Virus record (IMG/VR): IMGVR_UViG_3300051215_000002
Span: 1 to 20,169 of that record
Source of the DNA: a virus
Length of the DNA stretch: 20,169 nucleotides
Direction: 5' to 3' (one strand)
Shown here: piece after piece, positions 1-8,028 of the stretch
Layout of the letters: each line of letters starts with the position of its first letter
Numbering within the stretch: position 1 is the first letter of the stretch
Notes under the pieces: generated by a model
The model's input: only the letters and a program-made list of their open reading frames with translations
Told to the model about the DNA's origin: nothing
The model's database searches: none
Translations under genes and position numbers: made by a program

Positions 1-35
1 GTCTTGGCGCGTGCCGCGCGCTGCACCTTGTCCAT
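1..35 (-). CDS. 5' end of a gene running off the left edge (unidentified)
   Basis: An ATG at 35-33 overlaps the portal stop codon (TGA, 37-35) as TGATG, the stop-start arrangement typical of translationally coupled phage genes. The visible residues read MDKVQRAARAK before the window ends. A G-run at 50-45, nine bases upstream of the ATG, could be the ribosome-binding site and forms one arm of a hairpin. By position, directly after the portal, a scaffold or capsid-assembly gene would be expected, but eleven residues are too few to identify it. Confidence 0.55.
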   Translation of the reverse strand, partial: MDKVQRAARAK

Positions 36-2329
36 CACACCATGCCCCCGTTACCGGGGGCCTGCGGCGGCTGCGCGGCGATCTGCATGGCCTGCCCGTT
101 CATCTGCTGCTCGGCCTTGATCCGGGCGGTGTCCACGGCGACGCCGTACTTGGCGGCGATCTGGGCCATGGCGATCTCCATGTCCTGCAGCATGCGGTCG
201 CGCTCCCGGTCGTCCTGCATCTGGGCCTTCGCCCACTCCATCTGGATGCGCTGCGCGTCGCTGGCCAGCTTGGCCTGCGCCTTGATCTGCTCGGCGGCGA
301 CCATGGCCTGCGCGGGATCGCCCTGCGGCGGCGGCTGCTGCCCCGGCTGCTGTTGCTGCGCCTGCGGCGGCTGGATCGGCAGGTAGTACCGATCCACGTT
401 TGACACGCCGTTCAGCGACAGGATGTCGGCTAGCGTGTTGCGAAGCTGTGCGATGCCCGCCAGCGGGTTGGCGGGGCCGTAGGCTTGGATCGCCTGCAAC
501 TGGATTTGCAGGGTCTGCCCCAGCGCGGCGGTCTTCTGTTCCTCGCGGCCAGTGCCAAGGCCGACGTTGACGGTCGCGTCCAGTTCCGCATCCCAGACGC
601 GGGGGTCCATCGGCACGTAGGTGCCGTTGATCCGCAGCATCTCGGCCTTGGCGCTGTGCTTAGCCATCAGGCGCAGGATTTGGACGAACAGGCGACGCAT
701 GCCCGTGTAGGCGAGGTTGGCCACCATGACCTCGACCTGCCCCGCAGCGGCGCTGACGGTGGCCGTCACGGCTGCGCGGGTGGTGGACTGCATGGCGTCG
801 GGGTCCAACCCCATGCTGGCGCGCGTGACGCCCGTCTTCACCTCGACCATCTGGTCAACGTACTGCAGGGCGGGCAGCGTCTGGCCCGCGACAAACGGCA
901 CGGTCAGATCGCGCAGCATCCCCGGCGCGCGGACGCGGACGACGCCGCCGATCTCGTTGTTCAGCAGGTCGTCCATGTTGACCTGCCCCTCGACCGCCTC
1001 GGCGCGGGGCTGGTTGGTCATCTGGACGTTGTCCAAGATGCCGCGCAGGATCGCCGTCGCGGCGTCCTGATCCTGCTCAATGATTTCGACAAGGCTGCGC
1101 CCGAAGTACGTGTGCGGTTCAGGATCGACATGCCAGCCCGCGAAGGGGTGGTCGTCCACAGGCTCGTACATCAGCAGGCGGTTGGCCGATCCGCCCAGCA
1201 GGAACTTGTGCAGGATCGGCACGCCCGTGCCGTCCGCATCGATCCGCATGTACGCCTCGGTGATCGTCACCAGCTTCATGGCGGGGTCCAGCGCGTTCGC
1301 ATCCTCATCGCGGTTGATGGGATAGCGGCGGTACTCTTCCTCTTCCTGATCGCGCATGTCGGGCGATCCGGCGACGTCCAGTTCCAGTACCTTGTCCTCA
1401 TCGATGCCCAAGGCGATGACGTCAGCCGCGCGCATGTCAGTGCGGTGGCCGACGACGTAGTATTCGGCATCAGACCGCGCGTTGCGGTCGATGAAGAACT
1501 CTTCGGGCGGGACCGTGTCGATGCACAGCTTGCCTGCCGGATTGCGGCGCATGATGCGGACGTCGTGCAACTGGGGCAGCGGATCGGGCATCTGCGGTAG
1601 CTGCGACGGGTCGATGGGCTGGCCAGCGGCTGCGGCCTGCGCGGCCATCTGCTGCGCGGCTGCGACCTGCTGCTGCAGGGCCGCGATGGTGTCATCGTCC
1701 GGGCGTGCGCTCTCGCGCATGATCTCGACGCCGGGGCTGCTGACCACGGCCTGATACTGGGCGTCGTCCAGATCGGTGAAGTCGTAGACCTTGGGGTTGT
1801 CGTACTCGGCCCAGTACGCCTTGGTGAAGCCCGCCTTCTTGACCAGCGCGTCGTGCGTCACATCGCGCAGGATTTGAAAGCCGTTGTGCTGGCGGAACTT
1901 GGCGGCAGCGTACAGGCTGGCCTGTTCCATGCTGGCGACGTCTTCCGGGCCGCTGGGGACGAACTCCACGGGGCGATCTGATGTCATGAAGACGCGCTGG
2001 ATCGACGGCTTCACGGCGCGCACCGTGTCGCGGCACTTGGTGGCCACGACGCTGCTGCGGCCCTCTTCCGCGCCGATGTCCACCTCGCCCTCAAAGTACT
2101 CCTGCGCCTTGATGCGCTTGTCGGCGATCTCATCCGCGATGAATGCGATGGCATCGTCCACCGCTTGGCTGACGATGGCCTCAATGGCGTCTTCATCCAT
2201 CGGGCTGAACGGCTCAGACGTGTCGGCCTCATCTTCATCGGTCGATGTGTCGATGTCCGACATGACCATGTTCATTTCATCTTCATCTGCCAGTTCGACA
2301 TCCGGGCCGTAGGTGGGTCGCTTTGCCAT
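35..2329 (-). CDS. Portal protein
   Basis: At 764 aa this is in the size range of P22-type portals. It would form the dodecameric ring at one capsid vertex through which DNA is packaged and ejected. The N-terminus (residues 10-50) is very acidic. The core has segments I recall from annotated phage portals, such as VPPEEFFIDRNA (about 274-285), a HTYFGRSLVEII stretch, and TGVTRASMGLDPDAMQ, the region around the DNA-facing tunnel. The C-terminal roughly 110 residues are Gln-rich and predicted helical, resembling the barrel or coiled-coil crown of P22-like portals. A Q/A/P-rich insert lies at residues 214-254. The start is supported by GAGG five bases upstream of the ATG. It follows the ejection-protein genes by 11 bp and overlaps the next gene. 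The portal call is family-level recognition; the P22-like subtype is less certain. Confidence 0.88.
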   Translation of the reverse strand: MAKRPTYGPDVELADEDEMNMVMSDIDTSTDEDEADTSEPFSPMDEDAIEAIVSQAVDDAIAFIADEIADKRIKAQEYFEGEVDIGAEEGRSSVVATKCRDTVRAVKPSIQRVFMTSDRPVEFVPSGPEDVASMEQASLYAAAKFRQHNGFQILRDVTHDALVKKAGFTKAYWAEYDNPKVYDFTDLDDAQYQAVVSSPGVEIMRESARPDDDTIAALQQQVAAAQQMAAQAAAAGQPIDPSQLPQMPDPLPQLHDVRIMRRNPAGKLCIDTVPPEEFFIDRNARSDAEYYVVGHRTDMRAADVIALGIDEDKVLELDVAGSPDMRDQEEEEYRRYPINRDEDANALDPAMKLVTITEAYMRIDADGTGVPILHKFLLGGSANRLLMYEPVDDHPFAGWHVDPEPHTYFGRSLVEIIEQDQDAATAILRGILDNVQMTNQPRAEAVEGQVNMDDLLNNEIGGVVRVRAPGMLRDLTVPFVAGQTLPALQYVDQMVEVKTGVTRASMGLDPDAMQSTTRAAVTATVSAAAGQVEVMVANLAYTGMRRLFVQILRLMAKHSAKAEMLRINGTYVPMDPRVWDAELDATVNVGLGTGREEQKTAALGQTLQIQLQAIQAYGPANPLAGIAQLRNTLADILSLNGVSNVDRYYLPIQPPQAQQQQPGQQPPPQGDPAQAMVAAEQIKAQAKLASDAQRIQMEWAKAQMQDDRERDRMLQDMEIAMAQIAAKYGVAVDTARIKAEQQMNGQAMQIAAQPPQAPGNGGMV
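45..60 (-). promoter_or_regulatory. Perfect 6-bp GC hairpin over the putative RBS of the next gene
   Basis: On the minus strand the sequence reads CCCCCG-GTAA-CGGGGG: six G-C pairs closed by a GNRA-type tetraloop. The 3' arm is the only Shine-Dalgarno-like sequence for the ATG at 35, with a 9-nt spacer. It lies within the last codons of the portal gene, so a ribosome finishing the portal would open it. No U-tract follows, so it is not an intrinsic terminator. The regulatory role is inferred. Confidence 0.45.
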
Positions 2330-2340
2330 GTCGGCCTCGC

Positions 2341-4314
2341 TTATTTGCTGATGGTGATGCGGGGGATGCCCGACGTGGCGGATGGTGCGGCGCGCGTCGC
2401 GCCTGCCGTGACGCGGTCGATGGCCTCAATGGTTGCCTGCTGCAGTTGCCCGACCATTGAACTGTCCTTCAGCGCCCGCTCCACAAGGGCGGGGTCTTTA
2501 GAGAGTACAATGCGGGCGACCTCAAGGCGCTGCGCATCGGTCAGCTTCGGCTGCGCCGATCCGGCGATCCGCATCAGCATGCGCGCCCACGCCATCAGAT
2601 CGCTCCCGGCGTTCACAGCCTCCTCGGCCATGTTCAGCGGCGCGGCATCGATGGACGGGGCCAGCATCGTCTGCGACGTCACGCTGTTGTCGATGATGGT
2701 AGACTTGGCCTTTTGGGCGCTGGCTGCGACATCAAGGGCGCGCGTCACGTCGTCTGCCGTCCCCGGCGGCAGGGCCAGCCGCAGGGCCGTGCCGGGGCCA
2801 GTGGTCTCATCCGACAGCGACCGCATCATCCCCGGCGCGGCGCTGGGTTTCGACATCCCGGCGCGCAGCGACGTCAGCATGCCCTCGCGGAACGCCGCGA
2901 CGGCGTCCGGGCCGAGTGCCGTGATGTCATCCATCAGCAAAGCCAGTTCATCGGGCGACTTGCGGAACGCCTCGGTGCCTGCCTTGAAAGCGTCGCGGGC
3001 GTCGCGGACGACTTTCGCCTCGGCCCGCGCTGCTGCCAGCGGCGGCGATGCGACATCAAGGCGACCCTTGAAGCCCTCGCCAAGGTCTTTTAGCGCGCCG
3101 CCCAGCGTCCCGGCCTTGTCGGCATAGGCTTTGTCTGCCATGTCGCGCAGGCTGCGGTAGGTCAGTTCCGCCTCGCGCAGCGTCGGCGCGCGACCAAACT
3201 GGATCGTGCCGTCTGCGGCCTCGGTGAAGAACGGCGTGATGCCGTACTTGACGCGCGCCACATCTGCCGCCGCCTTCAGGGCGTTGGGTGCGCGGCCAGC
3301 GATGTCTGCCATCGCGGCGACAAGGTTATCGGGTGCCATGGCCTCGACGCCGCCGGGGCGGAACGCCTGCTCATAGACGATGTCTTCGGCCTCCTCGGTG
3401 GCCTGTTCGCTGACGCGGCGGTTGGCCAGCGGGTTGCCGGGACTGCCAAGCGCGGCCTGCCCCTGTTCCATCGCGGCGGCGCGCGTCTCGCCGGGGCGGG
3501 CCGACAGCGTCGTCTTGATTTCGGCCCCGGCGGGGCCACCCTCCGCATAGAAGCGGCGGATCATGGTATCCAGCGTCTTGTTCTCAGCCATCAGGGTGCC
3601 GTTGCGGACGCCGTCAATGACCTCATCCGGCGTCAGCCCGCCGCGCTCGGCTAGTTGCTGCACAGCGTTGGACACAGCGCCCGCCATGCGGTCGCCAGAC
3701 TTGTTCCTGACCCAGTTAATCAGCCCGTCCAGAGAGCGGCTGGCCGCGCCCCCGACTGCCCCCAGCATACCGCCAAGGCCAGCGCCAAACAGGCCCTGCA
3801 CGCCCGCGTTGGCTGCGCGGTTGACGACGCCACCCTCGCCGCTGCCAAAGCCGTAGGCCATGCCTGCCTTGGCACCGCCGATGGCCCCGCGCACGCCGCC
3901 CGCGAGGGCCGCAGCCATGCGGCCACCCGCCACGGGGGCGGCAGCGCCACCAGACAGCAGCACCGGGGCCGCAGCGCCCAGCATCTCATAGCCCAGCGAA
4001 CTGGCGGGATACGCCTCCCGGTACGCGGCCAGTCTGGCCCGCTCATCGGTCAGGGCCGTGTCGTAATTCTCCGACAGCGTGCCTTCGCCAAAGGGGGCGC
4101 GCAGTGCGGCCATCGCCTCATCACCAAAGCCCAGCATCGCGCCCTGCCCGATGGCAGCGCGCAGGCGCTCTGTCGGGGCCGTGGCCTGCTCAGGCTGCGG
4201 CTCAAACGTGGCCATAAAGGCGTCGCGGTGCTCTTGCGTGTAGCTTTCCCACTCGGCGCGATCCACCGTGCCGATGACCTTGCCCTGCGAGTTTTTCAGT
4301 TCGATCTTTTCCAT
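2341..4314 (-). CDS. Putative internal virion / DNA ejection protein
   Basis: The protein has 657 aa. Residues 45-110 contain the pattern GFGDE...Y...R..L...YPASSLGYEMLGA, which I recall at the N-terminus of large ejection-type proteins of podoviruses. A long Gly/Ala-rich hydrophobic region follows (about 110-192) that could insert into or cross a membrane. The rest is mostly Ala-rich and predicted helical. Such proteins are packaged inside the capsid and released with the DNA to form a channel across the envelope. It lies between the M15-fused protein and the portal, the usual ejection-protein neighbourhood. The start has a strong GAGG seven bases upstream, overlapping the previous gene's stop. 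The exact counterpart (P22 gp16 or gp20, or T7 gp16 type) cannot be decided from sequence alone. Confidence 0.65.
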   Translation of the reverse strand: MEKIELKNSQGKVIGTVDRAEWESYTQEHRDAFMATFEPQPEQATAPTERLRAAIGQGAMLGFGDEAMAALRAPFGEGTLSENYDTALTDERARLAAYREAYPASSLGYEMLGAAAPVLLSGGAAAPVAGGRMAAALAGGVRGAIGGAKAGMAYGFGSGEGGVVNRAANAGVQGLFGAGLGGMLGAVGGAASRSLDGLINWVRNKSGDRMAGAVSNAVQQLAERGGLTPDEVIDGVRNGTLMAENKTLDTMIRRFYAEGGPAGAEIKTTLSARPGETRAAAMEQGQAALGSPGNPLANRRVSEQATEEAEDIVYEQAFRPGGVEAMAPDNLVAAMADIAGRAPNALKAAADVARVKYGITPFFTEAADGTIQFGRAPTLREAELTYRSLRDMADKAYADKAGTLGGALKDLGEGFKGRLDVASPPLAAARAEAKVVRDARDAFKAGTEAFRKSPDELALLMDDITALGPDAVAAFREGMLTSLRAGMSKPSAAPGMMRSLSDETTGPGTALRLALPPGTADDVTRALDVAASAQKAKSTIIDNSVTSQTMLAPSIDAAPLNMAEEAVNAGSDLMAWARMLMRIAGSAQPKLTDAQRLEVARIVLSKDPALVERALKDSSMVGQLQQATIEAIDRVTAGATRAAPSATSGIPRITISK

Positions 4315-4323
4315 GCGATCACC

Positions 4324-5637
4324 TCACGGGGCGGGGACAAACGACGTCGGCGGCTGGACTGTCCCGCCGCCGGGGCGCGGGGGCGGGTTGTTCATCGGCG
4401 GCAAAGCCGGGGCGCTGAGGTTACCAAAGAACACCAGATCGGTGGGCAGGCCAGCGGCCTGTGCCGTCCGCTTCAGGCCCTCGACTGCCTGCTGCGCGGC
4501 GGGCAACTTGGTGACCACCATCTGCTGCGACAGGCGCGCAATTTCATTCCTGACTTCGGGCGGCAGGTTGCCGCCGCCTTGCAGGGTGTTGATCAGCGTT
4601 GACCGCATGCCCGCCGACAGGCTCCCGGCGTTGGCGATGGCCGCGCTTTCGCCCTCGTGGACGACCGACGTCGGGTCAAGGATTTTGGCGTAGGCGACGA
4701 CCAGCGACTTGTCGCTGACCGATCCGGGGTTGGTGTAGAATGTTTCGATGTTGGTGTACGCATCCTGCATCAGAGCCAGTTCCTTCGTGGCCTTAGTCGC
4801 GTCGTCTTGCAACGCGGTCAGGCCAGACAACTGGTCGCTGGTCAGCAGCGGGGCCGCGCCGTTGGTCGGATCGTAGATGACCTTGCCCGTCCGTGGATCG
4901 ACCAACTTGCCGCCGACCTCGACGCCGTTAACCGCGTCGGGCTTCTGCATGGCGAGGCCGACAGCCGCCTTGGCGTCCAGCGCCCCGGTCATCAGCGCCT
5001 CGGCCAGATCGGTGCGCCCCTTGGATGCCAGCCATTGGGCCGTGCGGTTGGCGACCTGCGCGTCCTGCCGCTGCTGCTGCCGCGCGCCGATCATCTGGGC
5101 GATGCCCTGATCCGGGTTCATGCGCAGGCTGTTCGCGGCCAGCGCGATGGCGTCCAACGCGCGCCCGTCCTTCAGGCCCGCCTTGAGGCGCTGGCCAAAG
5201 GTCTGCGGTTCATCTTGCATATCGAGAAGGCCCATAGCCCCACCCCCGCTTGTACTCATCGTGATGTTGCCGCCGCCCGTGCCGCCGCCGACGTTCTGCC
5301 CGACCCAATCTGCAGCCCACCCCGGCAGGCTGTCCCGGCTGTAGGATGGCCCCCACGCGCGCGGTGCGCCGACGTCAAAGTGCAGGCTGTCGTCGTAGAA
5401 GCCGAAGCCCTGAAAGCCCGCATTGCGCGCCGCCGTGGCCAGCGCCAGACGCTGCTCTGGCGACATGCCCGCGACGCTGATGTCGAAGGCGTTGCCGTGC
5501 GTGTGCTGGCTGTTCCGCGCGCCGCCGACGCTGGCATTGTAGGCCGGATCGCGGAAGCCGCTGGTCACAGATAGGGGTTGGCCCCACGACTGCGTGAGGC
5601 GATCCAGTGCCGTCTGCGCTGCCGTGCTGATGGCCAT
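4324..5637 (-). CDS. M15 peptidase domain fused to a phage ejection-type protein
   Basis: The protein has 437 aa in two parts. Residues about 1-95 match the D-Ala-D-Ala carboxypeptidase-like M15 family: SGFRDPAYNASVGGARNSQH, then THGNAFD, and SLHFDVG. H45, D52 and H86 are the expected zinc ligands and all are present, so the domain should cut peptidoglycan peptide cross-links. A Gly-rich linker (about 117-135) leads to MGLLDMQDEPQTFGQRLKAG and a helical Ala/Gln-rich region of about 300 residues resembling internal virion proteins; the C-terminus is Pro-rich. A longer reading frame continues upstream to 6024, but it only shadows the preceding gene. The ATG at 5637 sits one base after that gene's TAA and lacks a clear Shine-Dalgarno. 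An internal ATG at 5235 (residue 135), preceded by a G-run, could give a separate peptidase-free product. Confidence 0.72.
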   Translation of the reverse strand: MAISTAAQTALDRLTQSWGQPLSVTSGFRDPAYNASVGGARNSQHTHGNAFDISVAGMSPEQRLALATAARNAGFQGFGFYDDSLHFDVGAPRAWGPSYSRDSLPGWAADWVGQNVGGGTGGGNITMSTSGGGAMGLLDMQDEPQTFGQRLKAGLKDGRALDAIALAANSLRMNPDQGIAQMIGARQQQRQDAQVANRTAQWLASKGRTDLAEALMTGALDAKAAVGLAMQKPDAVNGVEVGGKLVDPRTGKVIYDPTNGAAPLLTSDQLSGLTALQDDATKATKELALMQDAYTNIETFYTNPGSVSDKSLVVAYAKILDPTSVVHEGESAAIANAGSLSAGMRSTLINTLQGGGNLPPEVRNEIARLSQQMVVTKLPAAQQAVEGLKRTAQAAGLPTDLVFFGNLSAPALPPMNNPPPRPGGGTVQPPTSFVPAP

Positions 5638-5638
5638 T

Positions 5639-6331
5639 TTACTTAAACCCAGCCAGTGCCGTCGCGCCCGCCGTGAGGTAGTCGAACAGCCCTTTTTTCT
5701 CTGTGTTTGTCGTCGTGCCTTGGCCCCCCGGCATCGCGCCCAGTGCGCCCAGAACGGACGACAGGCCCGCGTTGGGTGCGCCCGTAAAGCCGCCGTACTG
5801 GCCTTTGGCTGCATCGATAAGGGCCTGCAGCATCTGCTGCTGCTGGCCACCCATCTGCGCCTGCTGGCCCGCAAGCTGCGTGCCATAGCCGAAGCCGAGG
5901 TTGGACAGGTTGCCCAACTGACCAGCCGCCTGAAGCTGCAGGTTCTGCTGGTTCTGCGCCGCCCCCAGCGCGGTGTTGAAGCCCGTGTTGTACAGGTTCG
6001 CCGCCGTCTGGCCTGCCGCGTCATAGAAGTTGCGGTTGCTCTCGGCCTCGGCGACGCCGTGCCGCGACCCGCCGTATGCGCCAGCCTGCGTCGCCTGCGC
6101 GCCGATGTCGTTCATCGTCATCTGCCGCGCCCGGTTCAGCGCATCCATGGACGTGTTGACGACGCCCTGCGTGAAGGGGTTTGCAAACGCACCAATGTTC
6201 GGCCCGCCCTGCATGACGCCCTGCGTCCCTTGCAGTGCGCCCGTGTAGGCGTTGGCCGACTGGTTGAAGACGTTCTGCCCCGGCTGCGCGGTCGGGACGG
6301 TCACGTTCTGCGGATTGCCTGCGCCAGACAT
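5639..6331 (-). CDS. Putative internal virion protein, Gln/Ala/Gly-rich
   Basis: The protein has 230 aa, rich in Gln, Ala, Gly and Asn, with a predicted long helical middle (residues about 55-190, including GAQATQAGAYGGSRHGVAEA). I recall proteins of this composition and pattern beside ejection proteins in marine podoviruses, but no biochemical function is known to me. The C-terminus ends in KKGLFDYLTAGATALAGF, a short amphipathic stretch. Its ATG overlaps the preceding stop as TAATG, so translation is coupled. Position between two other putative ejection proteins suggests virion packaging. It could instead be a tail-associated protein. Confidence 0.5.
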   Translation of the reverse strand: MSGAGNPQNVTVPTAQPGQNVFNQSANAYTGALQGTQGVMQGGPNIGAFANPFTQGVVNTSMDALNRARQMTMNDIGAQATQAGAYGGSRHGVAEAESNRNFYDAAGQTAANLYNTGFNTALGAAQNQQNLQLQAAGQLGNLSNLGFGYGTQLAGQQAQMGGQQQQMLQALIDAAKGQYGGFTGAPNAGLSSVLGALGAMPGGQGTTTNTEKKGLFDYLTAGATALAGFK

Positions 6332-7017
6332 TATCGGCCTCCCCGGAAAGTGCTTTTGGTCGCCGCGCTGGCGCTGGATCGGCTGATTGGCCGATCTGCC
6401 TGCGTCGGCGCGCGGGGCGCAGCCTGCGTGGCCCGCGCAATCGCTTGGTTGATCGGGCTGGTCAAGTTGCGATCATGCACGCCCCCCGGCAGGCGCGACG
6501 ACGCCCAGTTGGTGATGCTGCTTGTGCCGCCGCCCCGCGACGGTGCCAGCGCCGCGATCTCAGCCGCGCTGCGGTCAGATCGGCTCGACATCGGCATCGC
6601 TGCCGGGGCGACGGGCTGCGCTGCTGCCGGGGGCTGCATCCACGTCGGCATCGCGCCCGTCATCGGGTCCGAGAACTGGCCCATGATGGCGTTGTACGCC
6701 CCCGGATAGCGGGCCTTCAGTTCGGCCACCGCCGCCTCGTACATCGGCGCGGAACTGTAGCCCCGCACGCCGCCCGCGAAGGTCTGCGCTTCCGGCATGC
6801 CCGACGACGTCGGCGCGGCCATTCCGAAGGCCGACGCGCCCGTGTTGATGTTCGACATCGCCGCGTCCTGCATCGGCGTCATCGCGGCCACGTCCGGGCC
6901 GTAGTAGGGGGTGTACCCGATGGAGGCGACGCTGTTTGCACGGCCAAGGCCCTGCTGCGCGGCGGCACTCAGCCATTCGGGGATTTTTGTCTCTGACGTC
7001 TGCTTGCCGCCGCTCAT
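6331..7017 (-). CDS. Conserved phage structural or ejection-associated protein
   Basis: The protein has 228 aa. The N-terminal roughly 65 residues include IPEWLSAAAQQGLGRA and GYTPYYGPDVAAMTPMQDAA, a block I recall as conserved in phage virion-region proteins. The remainder (residues about 115-228) is Pro/Ala/Ser/Arg-rich and probably disordered. No catalytic motif is visible. The ATG lies one base after the previous gene's TGA, with AAGGG about eight bases upstream. Gene order links it to the ejection-protein set. The function is unknown and the call rests on position and the conserved N-terminus. Confidence 0.45.
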   Translation of the reverse strand: MSGGKQTSETKIPEWLSAAAQQGLGRANSVASIGYTPYYGPDVAAMTPMQDAAMSNINTGASAFGMAAPTSSGMPEAQTFAGGVRGYSSAPMYEAAVAELKARYPGAYNAIMGQFSDPMTGAMPTWMQPPAAAQPVAPAAMPMSSRSDRSAAEIAALAPSRGGGTSSITNWASSRLPGGVHDRNLTSPINQAIARATQAAPRAPTQADRPISRSSASAATKSTFRGGR

Positions 7018-7018
7018 A

Positions 7019-7375
7019 TCAGATGCCCTTTTCCATCACGACCATCGTCGTTTCCCATCCCTTGGCTTTCAGCGCCCGCTGCCAGCCGATCCGGCCCGCC
7101 AGCGTCATGGCGCTGCACCCTTGTTCTCGGCCCCACGCCATCGCGCTGTCGGTCATGTCGAACAGTTGATCCATCTTGCCGCCCGCCAAGAAAATGTGGA
7201 GGGCCTTCTTCCGTGGGTATACCACAATTTGCGTGACTGCACAGCCCATAGGGCCTGCCCACAACTGCATGTGGCCAGACGCGATACCATCCGCGACATC
7301 CTGAAAGGTGTGCGTGTCGCCGCTGTAGGCCAGCGCGGCCTCAATCCACGGTCGGCACCGCTCCAGTTCCGTCAT
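7019..7375 (-). CDS. Small GNAT-like phage protein
   Basis: The protein has 118 aa. The order of segments fits a shortened GNAT N-acetyltransferase fold: an N-terminal helix region, WAGPMGCAVTQIVVYPRKKA (strands 3-4), LHIFLAGG (strand 4), then GCSAMTLAGRIGWQRALKAK (strand 5 and the following helix) and a final strand near GWETTMVVME. The usual acetyl-CoA-binding R/Q-x-x-G-x-A/G loop is not clear, so activity is uncertain. I recall similar proteins within the structural genes of many podoviruses, without a defined role. It overlaps the preceding gene by ATGA (7372-7375). Confidence 0.45.
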   Translation of the reverse strand: MTELERCRPWIEAALAYSGDTHTFQDVADGIASGHMQLWAGPMGCAVTQIVVYPRKKALHIFLAGGKMDQLFDMTDSAMAWGREQGCSAMTLAGRIGWQRALKAKGWETTMVVMEKGI

Positions 7376-8028
7376 GCGGCCACCCGCGATATCGTCATGG
7401 TGGCGGCGGGCGTGGCCGGGGCAAACGCCGTCGCGGCCTCTGCCGACAGCGACCCGTTGGTGCTGTCTGTTGCCCAGCGGGCGATCAGCTTGTCGCCCGC
7501 ACTGAAAGTGAACAGGGCGGATCGCGCGACCACCGTGGTCGCGTTGTTGACGTGCAGCGATGCCTTCATGGTGCTGCCGGGGACGTCCGCGCCGTTGACG
7601 CGCGGCCAGAACCAGAACGTCACCGTGCTGGCGGAACTGGATTTGATCTGCGCCGTAAAAGTGACGATGTACTCGCCGCCCTCATTGAATGTGACCTCGC
7701 TGCCGCTCACCGTCAGGCCCCCGATGGTGGACGGGGGGCTGTCCCACGTCAGCGAATAGGCCGTGTTGGCCGCTGCCGCCGTGACAGACGACGCGATGCC
7801 CAGCATGGCGTAGCCATCCGCCAGAACGATCTGCCGCCACTCGCCGCCCTTGGACACGACGGGATAGCCGCCCGCCGCATCCCACAGCATGACGCCATCC
7901 TGATCGGCAGGCGCGCCCGCGCCCGCCACCTTGAACGTCAGGCTGTCCATCGCGCGGGACAGCCAGCGCCGCATGTCGTTGGCCCACAGGCTGACGTCGC
8001 GCCCGACTGGCGGAATGCCCTGCCTCAT
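7372..8028 (-). CDS. Virion protein with a C-terminal jelly-roll-like domain
   Basis: The protein has 218 aa, starting at MRQGIPPVGRDVSL. A longer frame reaches 8070, but the 8028 start overlaps the previous stop by ATGA and is preferred. Residues 1-75 form a short head (LWANDMRRWLSRAMDSLTFK), followed by a strand-rich region with alternating hydrophobics such as GGEYIVTFTAQIKSSS and TVTFWFWPRVNG, then SAGDKLIARWATDS near the end. This strand pattern resembles C1q/TNF-like jelly rolls common in phage appendage proteins. It follows the gp10-like gene, so a tail-tip or head-decoration role is plausible. No function is known to me. Confidence 0.45.
   Translation of the reverse strand: MRQGIPPVGRDVSLWANDMRRWLSRAMDSLTFKVAGAGAPADQDGVMLWDAAGGYPVVSKGGEWRQIVLADGYAMLGIASSVTAAAANTAYSLTWDSPPSTIGGLTVSGSEVTFNEGGEYIVTFTAQIKSSSASTVTFWFWPRVNGADVPGSTMKASLHVNNATTVVARSALFTFSAGDKLIARWATDSTNGSLSAEAATAFAPATPAATMTISRVAA

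Noticed and set aside
485-1600. A 371-aa open frame on the plus strand antisense to the portal gene
   Set aside because: It is His/Arg/Gly-rich, lacks any family resemblance and runs opposite a well-supported portal gene. Long antisense frames are expected in GC-rich DNA with strong codon bias.
5638-6024. N-terminal extension of the M15 fusion protein
   Set aside because: The extra 129 residues are an out-of-frame reading of the 230-aa gene (Arg/Ser-rich), and the M15 domain begins right after the ATG at 5637.
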